From Diphasiastrum complanatum (Eukaryota > Streptophyta > Lycopodiopsida > Lycopodiales > Lycopodiaceae): a stretch of DNA of 64,000 nucleotides. How positions within the stretch are numbered: the stretch's first letter is position 1; each line of letters opens with the position of its first letter. The DNA lies in assembly GCA_029204225.1 (NCBI GenBank), contig CM055102.1, positions 830,839 to 894,838 of the forward strand, given 5' to 3'. Both the position numbers and the translations under genes were made by a program. Below the pieces are notes generated by a model that saw only the letters and a program-made list of their open reading frames with translations, did not search any database and was not told the origin of the DNA. Shown here piece by piece: positions 42,528-54,261 of the stretch.

Positions 42528-43427
42528 TTGGCACAATTAAAGATCAAGAAGTGAGTTCAACTCATAATTTTATTAATTCTTGTCTTGTGCAGAAACTCAG
42601 CTTGGAAACTGAAGCCAGCAATCATAGATATAAAGTTTATCTAACTTCAGGAGCAGAGTTGGAGACATGGAACACAAAAGTCCCGAAGCTCCCAGTTTTG
42701 GTGCAAGGACACACAGGAATTAGTTAATTTTCATGTTTTAGACCTAGCTCGTACTGATTTCATTTTAGATTATGAATGGTTATTCAGTAAATCGCCTTCT
42801 CTGTTAATTGATTTTGAGAAGCATGTTCTCAATTTCAAGGAGGGTGATAAGGTAGTTACATTATTTGGCAGTAATTATGTACGTCCGTTGGCTCAGATTT
42901 CTACAGTTAATAAAATGGAAGCATTGGATTACTCTGAGTATGAAGTTTTTTCATTTTATGCTATTCTAGTTGTGGACGTTCCTGAAATGAATCTAAATGG
43001 TTGTGAATTCTCAGCAATTCTTAACTCAATAAATTTAGATCATGAACAAGCAATGAAAGAACATATCATAAATGAATTTAGGGATGTTTTTCCATCTGAA
43101 TTACCTCATGGTTTACCATCGTCTAGGTCAGTAGACCACAAGATTGAGTTTATTCCAAGAAGTCAACCTGTCTCTAGACAACCTTATAGGTTCTCTCAGA
43201 AAGAGGAGACAGAGATTTTAAATCAAATAGAAAACTATCTGAGGATGGGACATATACAACCTATTAAATCACCATGGGGCGCTCCTGTTCTTCGTGTGGA
43301 TTACAAGGGGCTTAATAAAGTGACTATAAAGAATAAATATCCATTACCCAGGATGGATGACCTTGTAGATCGCTTGGGTGGAGCACGGTATTTTAGCAAG
43401 ATAGATCTACAGGGTATCATCAAATAA
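42461..43427 (+). pseudogene. Chromovirus protease and N-terminal reverse transcriptase
   Basis: A protease remnant (ELFRLIGTIKDQEVSSTHNFIN) lacks the usual DSG active site. A linker reads [20 protein letters not shown] and [17 protein letters not shown] begins [28 protein letters not shown], then [36 protein letters not shown] and FSKIDLQ. About ten residues (the K-K-DGT-R block) are missing between APVL and RVDY. Frame is lost at 43420. It is a member of the chromovirus RT type. Confidence 0.8.
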
Positions 43428-44765
43428 GAATTAAGTCAGAAGATGTCCAAAAGACAGGATTTTGTTCTAGATTTGGTCATTATGAATTTCTAGTGTTGCC
43501 ATTTGGATTAACGAATGCTCCAGCAACGTTCCAACAAATGATGAACGATTTATTTCGTCCATATTTGGGGAAGTTTGTGGTAGTATTCTTAGACGACATT
43601 CTCGTTTACAGTAAATCCTTGGTGGAACATGTAGAACACTTACGAATCGTCTTGATGAAGCTCCGTCAGGAGTTACTCTAGACTAAAGAATCCAAGTGTG
43701 AATTCTTTAAGCAAGAGTTGCTTTATCTCGGTCATAAGATCACAATAAATGGGATCAAGATTGACAAGGATAAAATCAAGATTGTGATTGAGTGGCCAAT
43801 TTCGAAAACTGTGAGGCGGGTAAAGTCTTTTTTAAGTTTTACACTTTTCTTCAAGAGATTTATTGAGGATTATGCTAAGTTAGCAGCACCGCTTAATAAT
43901 TTGACAAAAGGAATTGTTAATAAAAAGAAAAAGAGGAATCAACTTAGTCCGCCTGTTGTTTGGAACGAGGAGTTGAATCAGTGTTTTGAGAAACTAAAAA
44001 CAATGATTGTTTCAGCTCCCGTGTTACAAATTGCAAATCCAGATTTACCTTACGTCGTGAGAACAGACACAAGTGATGTTGCAGTTGGAGCAGTTCTATT
44101 ACAAATGGATAGGCCACTAGCATTTGAAAGCAAAAAATTCATTGGTCCTCAGTTGCGTTATACTATGCATGAAAAGGAATTGTTTGCTGTAATCCATGCA
44201 CTTAAAACCTGGAGACACTACTTGTATGGTAGTAAGTTTGTAGTGTATACGGATCACCAGCCTCTTAAGTATTTTTGTAATCAACATGATCTTTGGGGGA
44301 GAAAAGCTCAATGGGCTGAATTGATGCAAGAATTCGATCATGAAATCCATTACATAAGAGACAGCTCTAATCAAGTTGCAGATGCTCTTAGTCATATCGG
44401 TGAACTGAACGAGTTGTCATTCACCCAGATCTCTACAAATCTATATCTCTCGCTGAGAGGAAAATATGAATCAGATTCCCATTTTGGTTACATTTGGAAC
44501 ATTGTTCAGACCGAAAGAAATGTGGACAATGTTGAGTCAGAAACACAAGGGACTCAACTAACTAAGAAAGATAAAAAGATTGTGGAGCAGTTCACCATTC
44601 GATATGGATTACTATTTCAGAATGAAAAAGTTTGTGTACCTGGTGATGATGAGCTCAAACAAGAGATTTTGTTTGAATGTCATGACATACCCTCTGCAGG
44701 ACATCCCGATATACACAGGACTCTGGACTTGGTTAAGAGAAAATTTTATTGGCCAAAGCTCTTCC
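43428..44765 (+). pseudogene. Chromovirus RT palm, RNase H and integrase start
   Basis: The frame resumes: [20 protein letters not shown] and catalytic FLDDILVYS (43493-43681). A stop TAG at 43679-43681 follows. The next frame (from 43718) has LYLGHKI, VKSFLSFTLFFKRFIEDYAK and RNase H with RTDTSDVAVGAVL, MHEKELFAVIHAL and YTDHQPLKYF. The RNase H tail is SSNQVADALSH, and the integrase zinc domain starts HDIPSAGH (both His present). It breaks off after FYWPKL near 44765, where LTR-like sequence with a palindrome begins. Integrase core is missing here; the matching C-terminal half lies at 56255-57330. Confidence 0.85.
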
Positions 44766-45766
44766 AGAATTCACACGTGTGGGGAAGATCCACAAGTATG
44801 ATAGATCTAATTAAGCTTTATGATTAGCACAATAACCTGATTCTAGATTGATTTGCAAGATCTAGCACGGAAGTTATGGCTTAACCACAATCTAGCATGC
44901 TAAGCAACAGAGAATGATAGCAATGAATCGTAAATGAACAAAAATACAAGAATTTAGTGTATTAGCATTAGCCTCAACACGACTTAGAGAGAGAAAGATA
45001 GAGAGATAACAAGCAAAAATTGTGTGGATCCAAAATGGCAAGAGATAGCTACAAAGCTTTGGTTCTTTATAAAAAAATATGAGAAGAGCTACACATATTT
45101 ATGGAGTTTGAGGTAGCTCGAGGTAGAACCACATTCATCCATCAGTTAATGACATCTAAAGTAAAAACTAGAGTCTATGTGACATTTGTCACATCTCATG
45201 CATGAATTTCTACCAACTTTTTCCAAGTGTCCTAGTTCTAACTAGAAATGTACAAATCATCATGCATGTGTCCATTTCACTTTGTGCATGCCTTGCATGT
45301 CACTATGGATCACTTACAGTTAATGCATGTGAATTGCCACGAGTTTCTACTAGCATATTTTTGCTAATTCTAAGTCTACAATCTATATGCAAGTTGTAAT
45401 CATCAAACTAGATATGACATATTCATGTAGCTCGAGTTCTATCTACGCCAAACTTGGCATTTGCATTTATGAACAACATACTTGCATGGTACAATGTTTG
45501 TAGCAAGCCTAAAGTCAAGATGGATTATTTTTTCATTTCAACATAGTCTATTAGTGGTGAGATATATAAGACTCCCAATGAGTTGGTGATACAATGTACA
45601 ATCAATAGACCCACTCTCATCAAGACCTGACAATTTCTTTCTAATTTCGCTAGACAAGGTCAATGGCTTACAATCAGACATACAAAATCTCTCTAGTGTG
45701 AAAAATAAAAAAAGCTATCTATGTTGAGTCTAGGGGCTTGATAGAGGTTTTCTATGTTCATCTATG
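44766..45766 (-). other. LTR-like sequence of an unassigned family
   Basis: Starts with TTCACACGTGTGGG (44770-44783). It contains a minus-strand TATA-like TTTTTTTATAAAG near 45060-45072 and GA-rich tracts, and lacks coding frames. It resembles other LTRs of the window in layout but no boundary, primer site or duplicate was found. Confidence 0.35.
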
Positions 45767-46409
45767 TGTGAGAGATTTCAACAAGTTTAGTCCTATTTTG
45801 GTAAATTGTCAATTGAGGCCAAAACTTATTTTAGACTTAGAGACAAACTTTTTGAAGTTATATTAGTGTAAAATACATTCAATAAACACTTTTTGAAAGT
45901 GTGGAAAAGTTGGTAGTCAAGTCTGAGAGAGATTCAAATTTGAATGTTGGGTACTTTGAATCTAGACCCAAAAATAGTAGGTTTAGCATTTTGGAGGGAA
46001 AGCCAAGTGGCCAAGTAGGGCTTGGACCTGATATAAAAGGATGGAACTCGTGGAGAGACACATATTTTCTCTTCTCTCTCTCATTTCATCATTATACATG
46101 GTTCTCTTTGGGTTCTACTACTCATTGGTGCACTCTCGTGATGTTATCTTGCAATTCTATGTGTAGAATGATCATTTATTGCTATTTTCGGTTTCACAAG
46201 TGTGACATACAGTAGGGTACTATAATAGTATGGATAGCAACTATATTTTATGTTTTGGTTCATGTTTGATCAGTATCTCTTAGAGTTTGCATCTCATTTT
46301 GTATGTAGATGCTGATTTTTCTACATTGGCAGGATTGTTGGTTTGCTTCTTTTTGTAATCAAAGATCAGGGACATGGATTGGATCTTGAATGATCTGAAA
46401 TCCTTCACA
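45767..46409 (+). repeat. 5' LTR of copia C-type element
   Basis: 643 bp, TGTGAGAGATTTCAACAAG...CCTTCACA, homologous to 28583-29217. TATA box TATAAAAGG at 46032. Palindrome variant TTCACAAGTGTGAC at 46193-46206, 161 bp downstream. The primer site follows directly. The 3' LTR of this element was not found. Confidence 0.85.
46193..46206 (+). promoter_or_regulatory. G-box palindrome variant in copia C-type LTR
   Basis: TTCACAAGTGTGAC: the central C of CACGTG is A here, so the G-box core is lost while most of the dyad symmetry is kept. Confidence 0.4.
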
Positions 46410-46578
46410 TGGTATCAGAGCTCTTGTGTGTCAGGTTATGAAAGGATCAACCACATTTAGCAAGCATTTGGAGGAGTTACCAATGCTAGAGCATGCTAGA
46501 TTGATTTCTACTCAAAAATCAGCATTTTTGCATGTGTAGAATTGATCTTTTGTAGGTCAAAACTCAATATATGGTTAT
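46410..46578 (+). other. Primer-binding site and leader start, copia C-type element
   Basis: TGGTATCAGAGC at 46410-46421, perfect initiator-Met site. The leader after it matches the arm sequence near 25250-25400 (TAGAGCATGCTAGATTG). Copia A copy 2 interrupts it after 46578; the leader resumes at 52743. Confidence 0.85.
46574..46578 (+). other. Target-site duplication of copia A copy 2 (left)
   Basis: GTTAT, repeated at 52738-52742. Perfect 5-bp duplication. Confidence 0.9.
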
Positions 46579-47262
46579 TGTAAAAATTACAGCAAATAAG
46601 AATCCTAAAACACTTGAAATGATGAGGAAAACAATAGATTATGATTTCATAAGATTAGCACAAGTTGAACCATCAAAATCCATCAAAAACCTATGCTTGA
46701 ACCTCACTAAATGGCCCAAATCCTTGAAGAAGGCTTCACACGTGTGAAAGTACAGGCCTCCCACAGTCTGAGTACTGTACACCAGACCTACATTCAATCC
46801 TATAATCATTAGTAATCACAAGTACTCAAACAATTATGAACATAGAGAGCAATTGCACCATTATGAGAGAAAAAACATGAAATTGCTTGATTGATTTTGG
46901 TGAGATATCATCACCTATATATACATGATCCATCACCGGGTTTGGGCAGGTATGAGTAGCCCTAAACCTATCCCTAATGCTAATTTTGGTGGATCTTTCA
47001 TCCCTACCAAGTTAGGGTTGGAATCTTGGAGATCCCTCAACAATGCAAAAATTACCAAAAATAGCTCCTATTTTTTCTCCCTTGTATCTAAGCATAATTT
47101 GGACTCATTCCAAAGGTTCTAACACTTAGGTCTACTTGAGAACATCCTTATGAATGGAATACTATGCTATTTGGCACGTGTGACAAGCCACATCATGACC
47201 ATCTAACTATGTACAAGTCATATGACCAAAACTAGTCAAGCTAGAATTGTGAATTTTTAACA
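46579..47262 (-). repeat. 3' LTR of copia A copy 2
   Basis: 684 bp; palindrome at 46735-46748, minus-strand TATA near 46913-46921. Small differences from its partner include an inserted base pair near 46937 (CACCGGGTTTGG) and AAGAATCC near the start. Confidence 0.95.
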
Positions 47263-47276
47263 CTCCTCCTCACTAT

Positions 47277-48476
47277 CTAGCTTGGTTCAATCATTGCTTT
47301 ACTAATCACTCCAAGTGATGATCTGAACTTTATAAAAGGTGTCTTTTGAAGTGGTTTAGTAAGTAGATCAGCTACACATTCATTGCTTGGAACATGCTCC
47401 AAAGAAATCTCCTTGGCTTGCACCATTTCTCTCACAAAGTGATGGCATATCTCAATGTGCTTAGATCTTGCATGGAAGATTGGGTTAGATGCAAGGTGTT
47501 GGGCTGATATATTGTCATTGTAGATGATTGGTGCCTCCTCTGAATCCATGATCTTTAGTTCCACCAATAATCTCTTGATCCAAAGTACCTCCTTTGTAGT
47601 GGTTGTCAAAGCTTTGTACTCGGCCTCGGTTGAAGATAGAGATATAGTTTCTTGCTTTTTTGAAAGCCATGAAACCACACCTTCTCCTATGAAAGTTGAA
47701 TAGGCACTTGTTGATTTCCTATCCCTCTTGTCCCCTGCAAAATCTGAATCACTAAATGCATGAAGGTTAATCACATCTCCTCTATATAGAATCCCAAAAT
47801 CCAATGTACCCGAGATGTATCTTAGAATCCTCTTAGCCTTTTTCCAATGGATATTCAATGGCTTTTGCATGGATTGGCTCAACCTACATACAATAAAGCT
47901 AAGATCTGGTCTAGTTATAGTGATCCACATTAAGGAACCTATAAGTTGCCTAAACAAAGTGATGTCCATGAAGGATCTTTCATCATCTTCATTTGGCACT
48001 TTTACATCTTGCTCCATTGGTGTGTCAACACTTTTGCATACTTCCATCTTAAACTTCTTCAAAAGACTTTGAGCATAGTTTACTTGACTTATAAAGATAA
48101 AATCAGACCCTCTAAGTACTTCTATGCCTAAGATGAAGTGAAGACACCCTAGATCTACCATCTTGAACTCTAAGGATAGATCTATCTTGATTTTTTCAAT
48201 ACCATCAACACTATTTCCACTAATGATGATGTCATCTATATAAATGAGTAAAAGTACAATACCAACATCATCAAACTTAATGTAAAGAGTGGGATAATAT
48301 TCACTTTGAACAAAAGAAAGTGAAATAAGATAGCAATGTAGTCTTGAATTCCAAGATCTCGAGGCTTGCTTCAAGCCATAGATGTTTCTTTGGAGATGGC
48401 ATACTTTGTTTTCCATTCCATGCTTGATGAACCCTTGTGGCTGCTCCATATAGATATCCTCTTCCAAAAAAACCAT
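47277..48476 (-). pseudogene. Copia A copy 2, RT (C-terminal) and RNase H after frameshift
   Basis: 399 codons continuing the polyprotein in the other frame: LEEDIYMEQPQGF, YGLKQASRSWNSRL, catalytic YIDDIIISGNS, LGIEVLRGSDFIFISQ, ITRPDLSF, then RNase H with AFSDSDFAGDKRDRKSTS (the full version of the region deleted in copy 1), STEAEYKAL and ECVADLLTKPL. Separated from the first part by one extra A in a run of seven. The listed Met is not a natural start. Confidence 0.9.
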
Positions 48477-51246
48477 TCAAGAAAGCATTAGAGACATCCA
48501 TTTGACATAGAATCCATCCAAAATGTGATGCAAGTGCAATGATTAGTCTTATTGTGACCATCTTGGCCACGGGTGCAAAAGTTTCCTCATAGTCTATCTC
48601 TCTCTCTTGAGCATAACCTTTTGCAACTAATCTTGCTTTATGTTTGTTAACACTCCCATTTGCATTCAACTTAAGTTTGAAGACCCACTTGCATCCTATT
48701 ACATTCCTTTGAGGTCTCTCAACAAGCAACCAAGTTTCATTCTCAATCAAGGCATCATACTCATCCAACATAGCTTTATACCATTCTTTGGAGTTCAATG
48801 CATCTTCAACATTAGACGGTTCTTCAAAACTAGATAAAGCATAAGAAGTGGATGATATACCCTCAACTTGCTGTCCTTTGCCTTGATATGTGAGCCTTGA
48901 TGGCTCCACTTTTGCCCTTGAAGATCTCCTTGGTGTGATAGGTGGGTTTGGTGCTTGCTCCTCCATGAGCTCCTCCTCAAAACCAGGATCTTGCTCCTCG
49001 GCCATCTTCTTCTTGATTGTTGGAGCACTTGAGCCTTCTTCAAGCATATGCATATGATGTTCATCAAAGATGACATCCCTTGAAACAACAAATTTGTTCA
49101 AGGATGGGAGATAGACTTTGTAGCCCTTGCTTGAGCTTGCATATCCAAGCATGATCCCTCTTGTGGAAGATGGATCCTCCTTGGTTCTTGTTTCCAATGG
49201 CACATGCACATAACATATACACCCAAAAACTTTCAAGTGATTAAGATTGGGTTTCTTTCCATACAACATCTCATATGGAGTTTTGCCTTCAATTGCTTTG
49301 CAAGACACCCTATTCATCAAGTAGTTTGCACATACAAGAGACTCACCCCAAAAGGATTTGGGCAAACAAGCATCTAATCTTAAAGCCTTAGAACATTCAC
49401 ATAATGTTCTATTCCTTCTTTCAGCAACTCCATTTTGTTGAGGAGTGTAAGAACAAGAAGTCTCTTTCTTGATCCCTTCCTCCTCACAAAAGGCCTTGAA
49501 CTCATTGGAGATGAATTCTCCACCATTGTCACTTCTAAGAATCTTGATGCTATGATTATGATGCTTTTCCACAAACAACTTGAACTTTACAAAAGTATCA
49601 AATACTTGAGACTTGAAGGAAAGTAAGAACACCCAACAATATCTTGAGTAGTCATCAATGAAGGTTAAAAACATGGATGAACCTCCATTAGATTTGGTGC
49701 TAGCAATGTGCACATCCGAGTGTATGAGTTCAAGAGGATGAGATGACTTTGTGATGGAGTTAGGAAACACCTTCTTATGTGCCTTGGATAAGGCACAAGC
49801 TTCACAAACCTTGTCTTCCTTCCCAATAGACCTTGGTAGGCCTAAAGCATACTCCTCCTTGATCATAGCCTCCATGGAACCCGAGTTGACATGTCCAAGT
49901 CTTTTGTGCCATAAAGTAAAGGTAGATATCTTGCTCTTCTCGGCCAACATGACAACATTAGTATCCACAAATGCATCCAGCTTATAAAGTTTGCCAAGTC
50001 TAGTGCCCTTAGCCACTATCTTACCCTTCTTCTTGATGAAACATTCATTTGAAGCAAAGTCAACATTGAAACCGTTGTCTACCATTTGGCCAACACTTAG
50101 TAGATTCTTTGTTATTGTAGGAATGTACAAAACACCTTCTATGTTGATCTTTTTGGAAGATCCTAAGCAAAGGGGAATGCTACCAACTCCTTCAATCTTA
50201 CAAGCTTCATCATTTGCTGTATAGATAGACTTTATAGGTCCATCATAAGATAAGAGAGAAGAGAAAAACTCCCTTTTACTAGTCATGTGTGAACTAGCAC
50301 CCGAGTCAATCCACCAAGGATCTTCTCCTTTGAAGCTTGTTGAAGAAAATATGGACATCATGAGAGAGTCCTCATGTGAACTCTCCTCCTCCTCCTCTTT
50401 GCTCATGTTGGCTTGGCTTTGATCTTGCTTCCTCTTGAAGCATTCCGAGGCATAATGCCCCATCTTGCTACAATAGTAGCACTTCACCTTTGATTTGTCC
50501 TTCTTGAGTTTGGTGGTTGATGGAGATGCCTTTGGGGGTCCTTCTTGATCCTCAAGCTTTGTAGACTTCTTGAATGTTGATCCTTTGCCTTTGGACTTGC
50601 CTTTGCCTTTGGTGAAGAGAGCTTGGTCATCTCCACCTTGGATGGAAAGCCTATCCATCCTCTCTTGCATTTGGCTCCTTCTTGATTCCTCGGCCATGAG
50701 CGTGCGTTGGAGTTCTTCAAGTATGGGTAGCTTACCCATAATTGCATATCCCTGAACCAAATTGTCAAATTCAAAGCTTAGTCCATTCAATATGAGTTGA
50801 ACAAGCTCTTCATCCTTGATAGGTTCACCTATAAAGGCTAGCTCTTTGTTCAATTCTTTTACTCTTAGGACAAAAGTATGTGCACTCTCTCCTTTCTTTT
50901 GATAGCTTCTGTAGATTTGATTCTTCAAAGCTAACATTCTAGTTTGGTTCTTGGATTCATAGACCTTTTGCAAAGTCTCCCAAGCATCTTGAGCTGAAGT
51001 GCAATCTCCTACCTCTCTTAAGAGTTCATTTGCAACATTCATTTTTATGCAATGTAGTGCAACATTGCACCTCTTGATGTATTTGGCTTTTTCTTGAGGA
51101 TGAATAGGTTCACCCTCCTTACCATTTACAATTTCCATCAGATCTTGCATGATCATGATAGATTCCATTCTAACTTTCCATATGGAATAGTTAGTTTTGT
51201 TGAGCCTTTCATTAGTATCCAAAAGATATGCATTTATAGATGCCAT
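48471..51246 (-). pseudogene. Copia A copy 2, gag-protease-integrase-RT (N-terminal)
   Basis: ATG at 51246 is the natural gag start (MASINAYLLDTNERLNKTNY), preceded by the leader and primer site. Gag of about 210 residues; zinc knuckle CYYCSKMGHYASEC; protease WWIDSGASSH; GAG-pre-integrase LWHKRLGHVN; integrase HSDVH...RSDNGGEF...NGVAERRNR, all catalytic residues present; RT opening (EWYKAMLDEYDALIENETW, VFKLKLNANGSVNKHKARLVAKGYAQ, QMDVSNAFLNG). The frame then breaks at the A-run near 48470 and runs out of phase to 48301. Apart from that one base the polyprotein appears complete. It lies in the cytoplasmic replication pathway of copia elements. Confidence 0.92.
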
Positions 51247-52043
51247 CTAGTCTCCTAATCAAGGACTTGACACAAATGAAGGTTACTTCTATTGATTTGA
51301 TTGAAGGTCTACCTTATCCCACTTCTTAGGGACCTGAAAAGATCAGTAATAGACTTCCTATAAAGATCTAAGAATGATCTCTAACAAAATCAAATCATAG
51401 AATACTAGAAACAATGCACTTGCTTGATTGAAGTAGACAATACTAGTAGAATTGCCCCTCTTTCTATAAAGAACATTAAAGCTTCCAAATGATCTGATCA
51501 AGAGTGAATTTCAGCAACCTAATATACTTCCAAAATCACTTGTAAAGATCTAAATGGAAATTAATGAGGATGCAACACAATCTACTATCCAATCACAAGC
51601 AAAAAATGATCAAAATTGATGAAAAATTGATCTAATTTGGTGCATAAGTCAAGCAATGGTTGGACTGAACCTAAATCACTTTAGGAGGTGCCTACTACAC
51701 CTTAGAACAGCCTTGAAGAGTCCCCAAAACTCTGATCTTCCCTCTCCTTGAATGCTAGAAAGCCTTCTCTATGAAATCACCTCCAAAACTCGCTTAGAAA
51801 TCAATGCTTGGAGCAAGCAAAACTTGCTATCTTGGTAATGTGAATTGAATTCAACTTTGCCTCTGGTTTTAGACACCTAAACACCTGCAAATGAAGTCAC
51901 ACAACACCAATCTCCAATGTATTTGATCACTTTGAGTTCTAGAATCAATACTAGATGCTAATATCCAATCTACACAAGATTTAGATCAAAAATTGTGATC
52001 AAATTGAATGCAAACCAAGGATTTAGCTCATTTCAGCCTTTAG
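51247..52043 (-). other. Leader (5' UTR) of copia A copy 2
   Basis: Non-coding, matching 20422-21220 with few changes. The primer site follows at 52044-52055. Confidence 0.8.
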
Positions 52044-52055
52044 GCTCTGATAACA
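52044..52055 (-). promoter_or_regulatory. Primer-binding site, copia A copy 2 (one mismatch)
   Basis: Minus strand TGTTATCAGAGC instead of TGGTATCAGAGC: one of the twelve bases complementary to initiator-Met tRNA has changed since insertion or during the last replication. Confidence 0.85.
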
Positions 52056-52737
52056 TGTAAAAATTACAGCAAATAAGGATCCTAAAACACTTGAAATGAT
52101 GAGGAAAACAATAGATTATGATTTCATAAGATTAGCACAAGTTGAACCATCAAAATCCATCAAAAACCTATGCTTGAACCTCACTAAATGGCCCAAATCC
52201 TTGAAGAAGGCTTCACACGTGTGAAAGTACGGCCTCCAACATTCTGAGTACTGTACACCAGACCTACATTCAATCCTATAATCATTAGTAATCACAAGTA
52301 CTCAAACAATTATGAACATAGAGAGCAATTGCACCATTATGAGAGAAAAAACATGAAATTGCTTGATTGATTTTGGTGAGATATCATCACCTATATATAC
52401 ATGATCCATCACGGTTTTGGGCAGGTATGAGTAGCCCTAAACCTATCCCTAATGCTAATTTTGGTGGATCTTTCATCCCTACCAAGTTAGGGTTGGAATC
52501 TTGGAGATCCCTCAACAATGCAAAAATTACCAAAAATAGCTCCTATTTTTTCTCCCTTGTATCTAAGCATAATTTGGACTCATTCCAAAGGTTCTAACAC
52601 TTAGGTCTACTTGAGAACATCCTTATGAATGGAATCCTATGCTATTTGGCACGTGTGACAAGCCACATCATGACCATCTAACTATTTACAAGTCATATGA
52701 CCAAAACTAGTCAAGCTAGAATTGTGAATTTTTAACA
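52056..52737 (-). repeat. 5' LTR of copia A copy 2
   Basis: 682 bp; palindrome at 52212-52225, minus-strand TATA near 52391-52399. It differs from its partner at, for example, CCTCCAACATTCTGAG (52232-52247). Confidence 0.95.
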
Positions 52738-52742
52738 GTTAT
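52738..52742 (+). other. Target-site duplication of copia A copy 2 (right)
   Basis: GTTAT, matching 46574-46578. The interrupted copia C-type leader continues here. Confidence 0.9.
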
Positions 52743-54261
52743 ATACTTGATCAATTCTGATTTCACACTTGGTTTACTGGATTTAGATGATTTTTGGTGC
52801 ATTAGGATGGTCTCATTGGAGGCTACAAGAAGATATATCAATTTTTTAAAAATTGCATGTAGAATTTGAGATATTCATTTTATTGTGATTTTGTCAAAAT
52901 CCTAATTTTGATTGGATCTCTAGTTTGTGAGGTTACTAAACTTTTTTTTTGAGTGTGTTTCAATCTTAGGAAGTGTCAAGAATCATTAGATTGAGGATAG
53001 ATCATAGGTTGATCAAAATTTCACTATTCTATGTGTTGATTTTCTAGTTAGAAGTTCTAGAAGAGATTTGAGAGGTCCCATGTCTTTGTGATTTCTCCTT
53101 GAGTTCATTTGTTGACATTCAAGAGAGTGATTTGTGCATTGGAACAAGCTAAAAGAATATCAGGTCACTACAACATGGCTACAAGTGGTGGATTCATATT
53201 GAAAGGCAATGATAGCTTACCTCAATTAACTATTTTACTTGGAAAGTGAGGATGGAATCACTTCTTGAGATGAATGATGTTTTGGATATTGTTGTAGGTT
53301 TGGAGGAGAGACCAGAAACTCAACAAAATCAAGTGAGGTATGAAAAGAGAGCTAAAAGAGCTCTACACATGATTAAGATGAATGTTACCAATGAACTTCT
53401 CAAGGAGATTGGTAAGTGCACATCATCTTTGGAGGCTTGGGAGCTTTGAAGAAGCTTTATGAATCCAAGTCTACATCAAGAGTGCTTACTCTTAGGAGAC
53501 AAATCTTTCAAAGTTTGCATAAGAAAGAAGAAAATACTCATGCTTTTGTTTTGAGGGTTAAAGCATTCAATGATGAGTTAGCATATATTGATGAAAGCAT
53601 TAAGGAGGTAGAACTTGTTCAAGCTATACTAATGGCTTGTTGGATGATCATCAAAGTTTTGTTATTCAAAAGACTTTGCCAAGTATTGTGGATTTGCAAG
53701 AGATCTTGGTGAATGAGGAGTATAGGCTTCAATCAAGAGGAGGTGGATCTACATCAACATCTCAATATGAAGAGGAGGCTATGTTCATCAAAGGCAAGTT
53801 CAAGGGCAAAGGCAAAGGCAAGTAGTCTAAAGGGCAAGATCAAGGTGAGACTTCCTATTTTGGCAACAAGGAGGAAAATTCTAAGTTGAAATGCTTTTAT
53901 TGTGAAATCAAAGAGAATTTTGCTAATGATTGTTTAAAGAAGCAAAGAGATGAAGGTAGCAATCAAATCAACTTTTTTACTAACGATGAGGATCGAGGTG
54001 GTGGTGATTCTCTTTTGATGTGCTCTTCATGTCCAATATCAAGTGAAGGTGACAAAGATTTATGGTGGATTGATAGTGGAGCTAGTTCACACATGAGTAG
54101 TCACAAAGAGTTCTTTACTTCTTTGGTCACTTATGATAGAGCAAAGAAAGCAATTCACAAGGCCAATGGTGGTGAGTATGTGATTGAAGGTATTGGTTCA
54201 ACTCCTATTTGTCTTTCTACTAATAGGAAATCAAGACTTGATGGTGCTGTTTACATTCCTT
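52743..54261 (+). pseudogene. Copia C-type leader, gag and protease
   Basis: Continuation of the element whose LTR is at 45767. Leader to 53174; gag ATG at 53175 (MATSGGFILKGNDSLPQ), then out of frame; blocks RMESLLEMNDVLDIVVGLEE (53246), YESKSTSRVLTLRRQIF, HAFVLRVKAFNDELAYIDES and VNEEYRLQSRG follow in shifting frames. Zinc knuckle CFYCEIKENFANDC has lost its His (Asn). Protease LWWIDSGASSHMSS is intact near 54060-54100. It ends after DGAVYIP at 54261, where copia D-type sequence begins exactly at a primer-site-like motif. Integrase, RT and RNase H are missing. Confidence 0.85.

Larger units (their letters stand above)
46579..52737 (-). mobile_element. Complete copia A retrotransposon, copy 2
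   Basis: 6.16 kb, same family and orientation as copy 1. LTRs at 46579-47262 and 52056-52737, primer site at 52044-52055, polypurine tract 47263-47274, gag-pol 51246-47277, GTTAT duplication. LTRs differ by about 1% by eye. It retains the 68-bp gag and 30-bp RNase H segments that copy 1 lost. It carries an extra A in an A-run near 48470 that shifts the frame inside the reverse transcriptase. It sits in the leader of a copia C-type element, 157 bp past its primer site. Confidence 0.95.
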
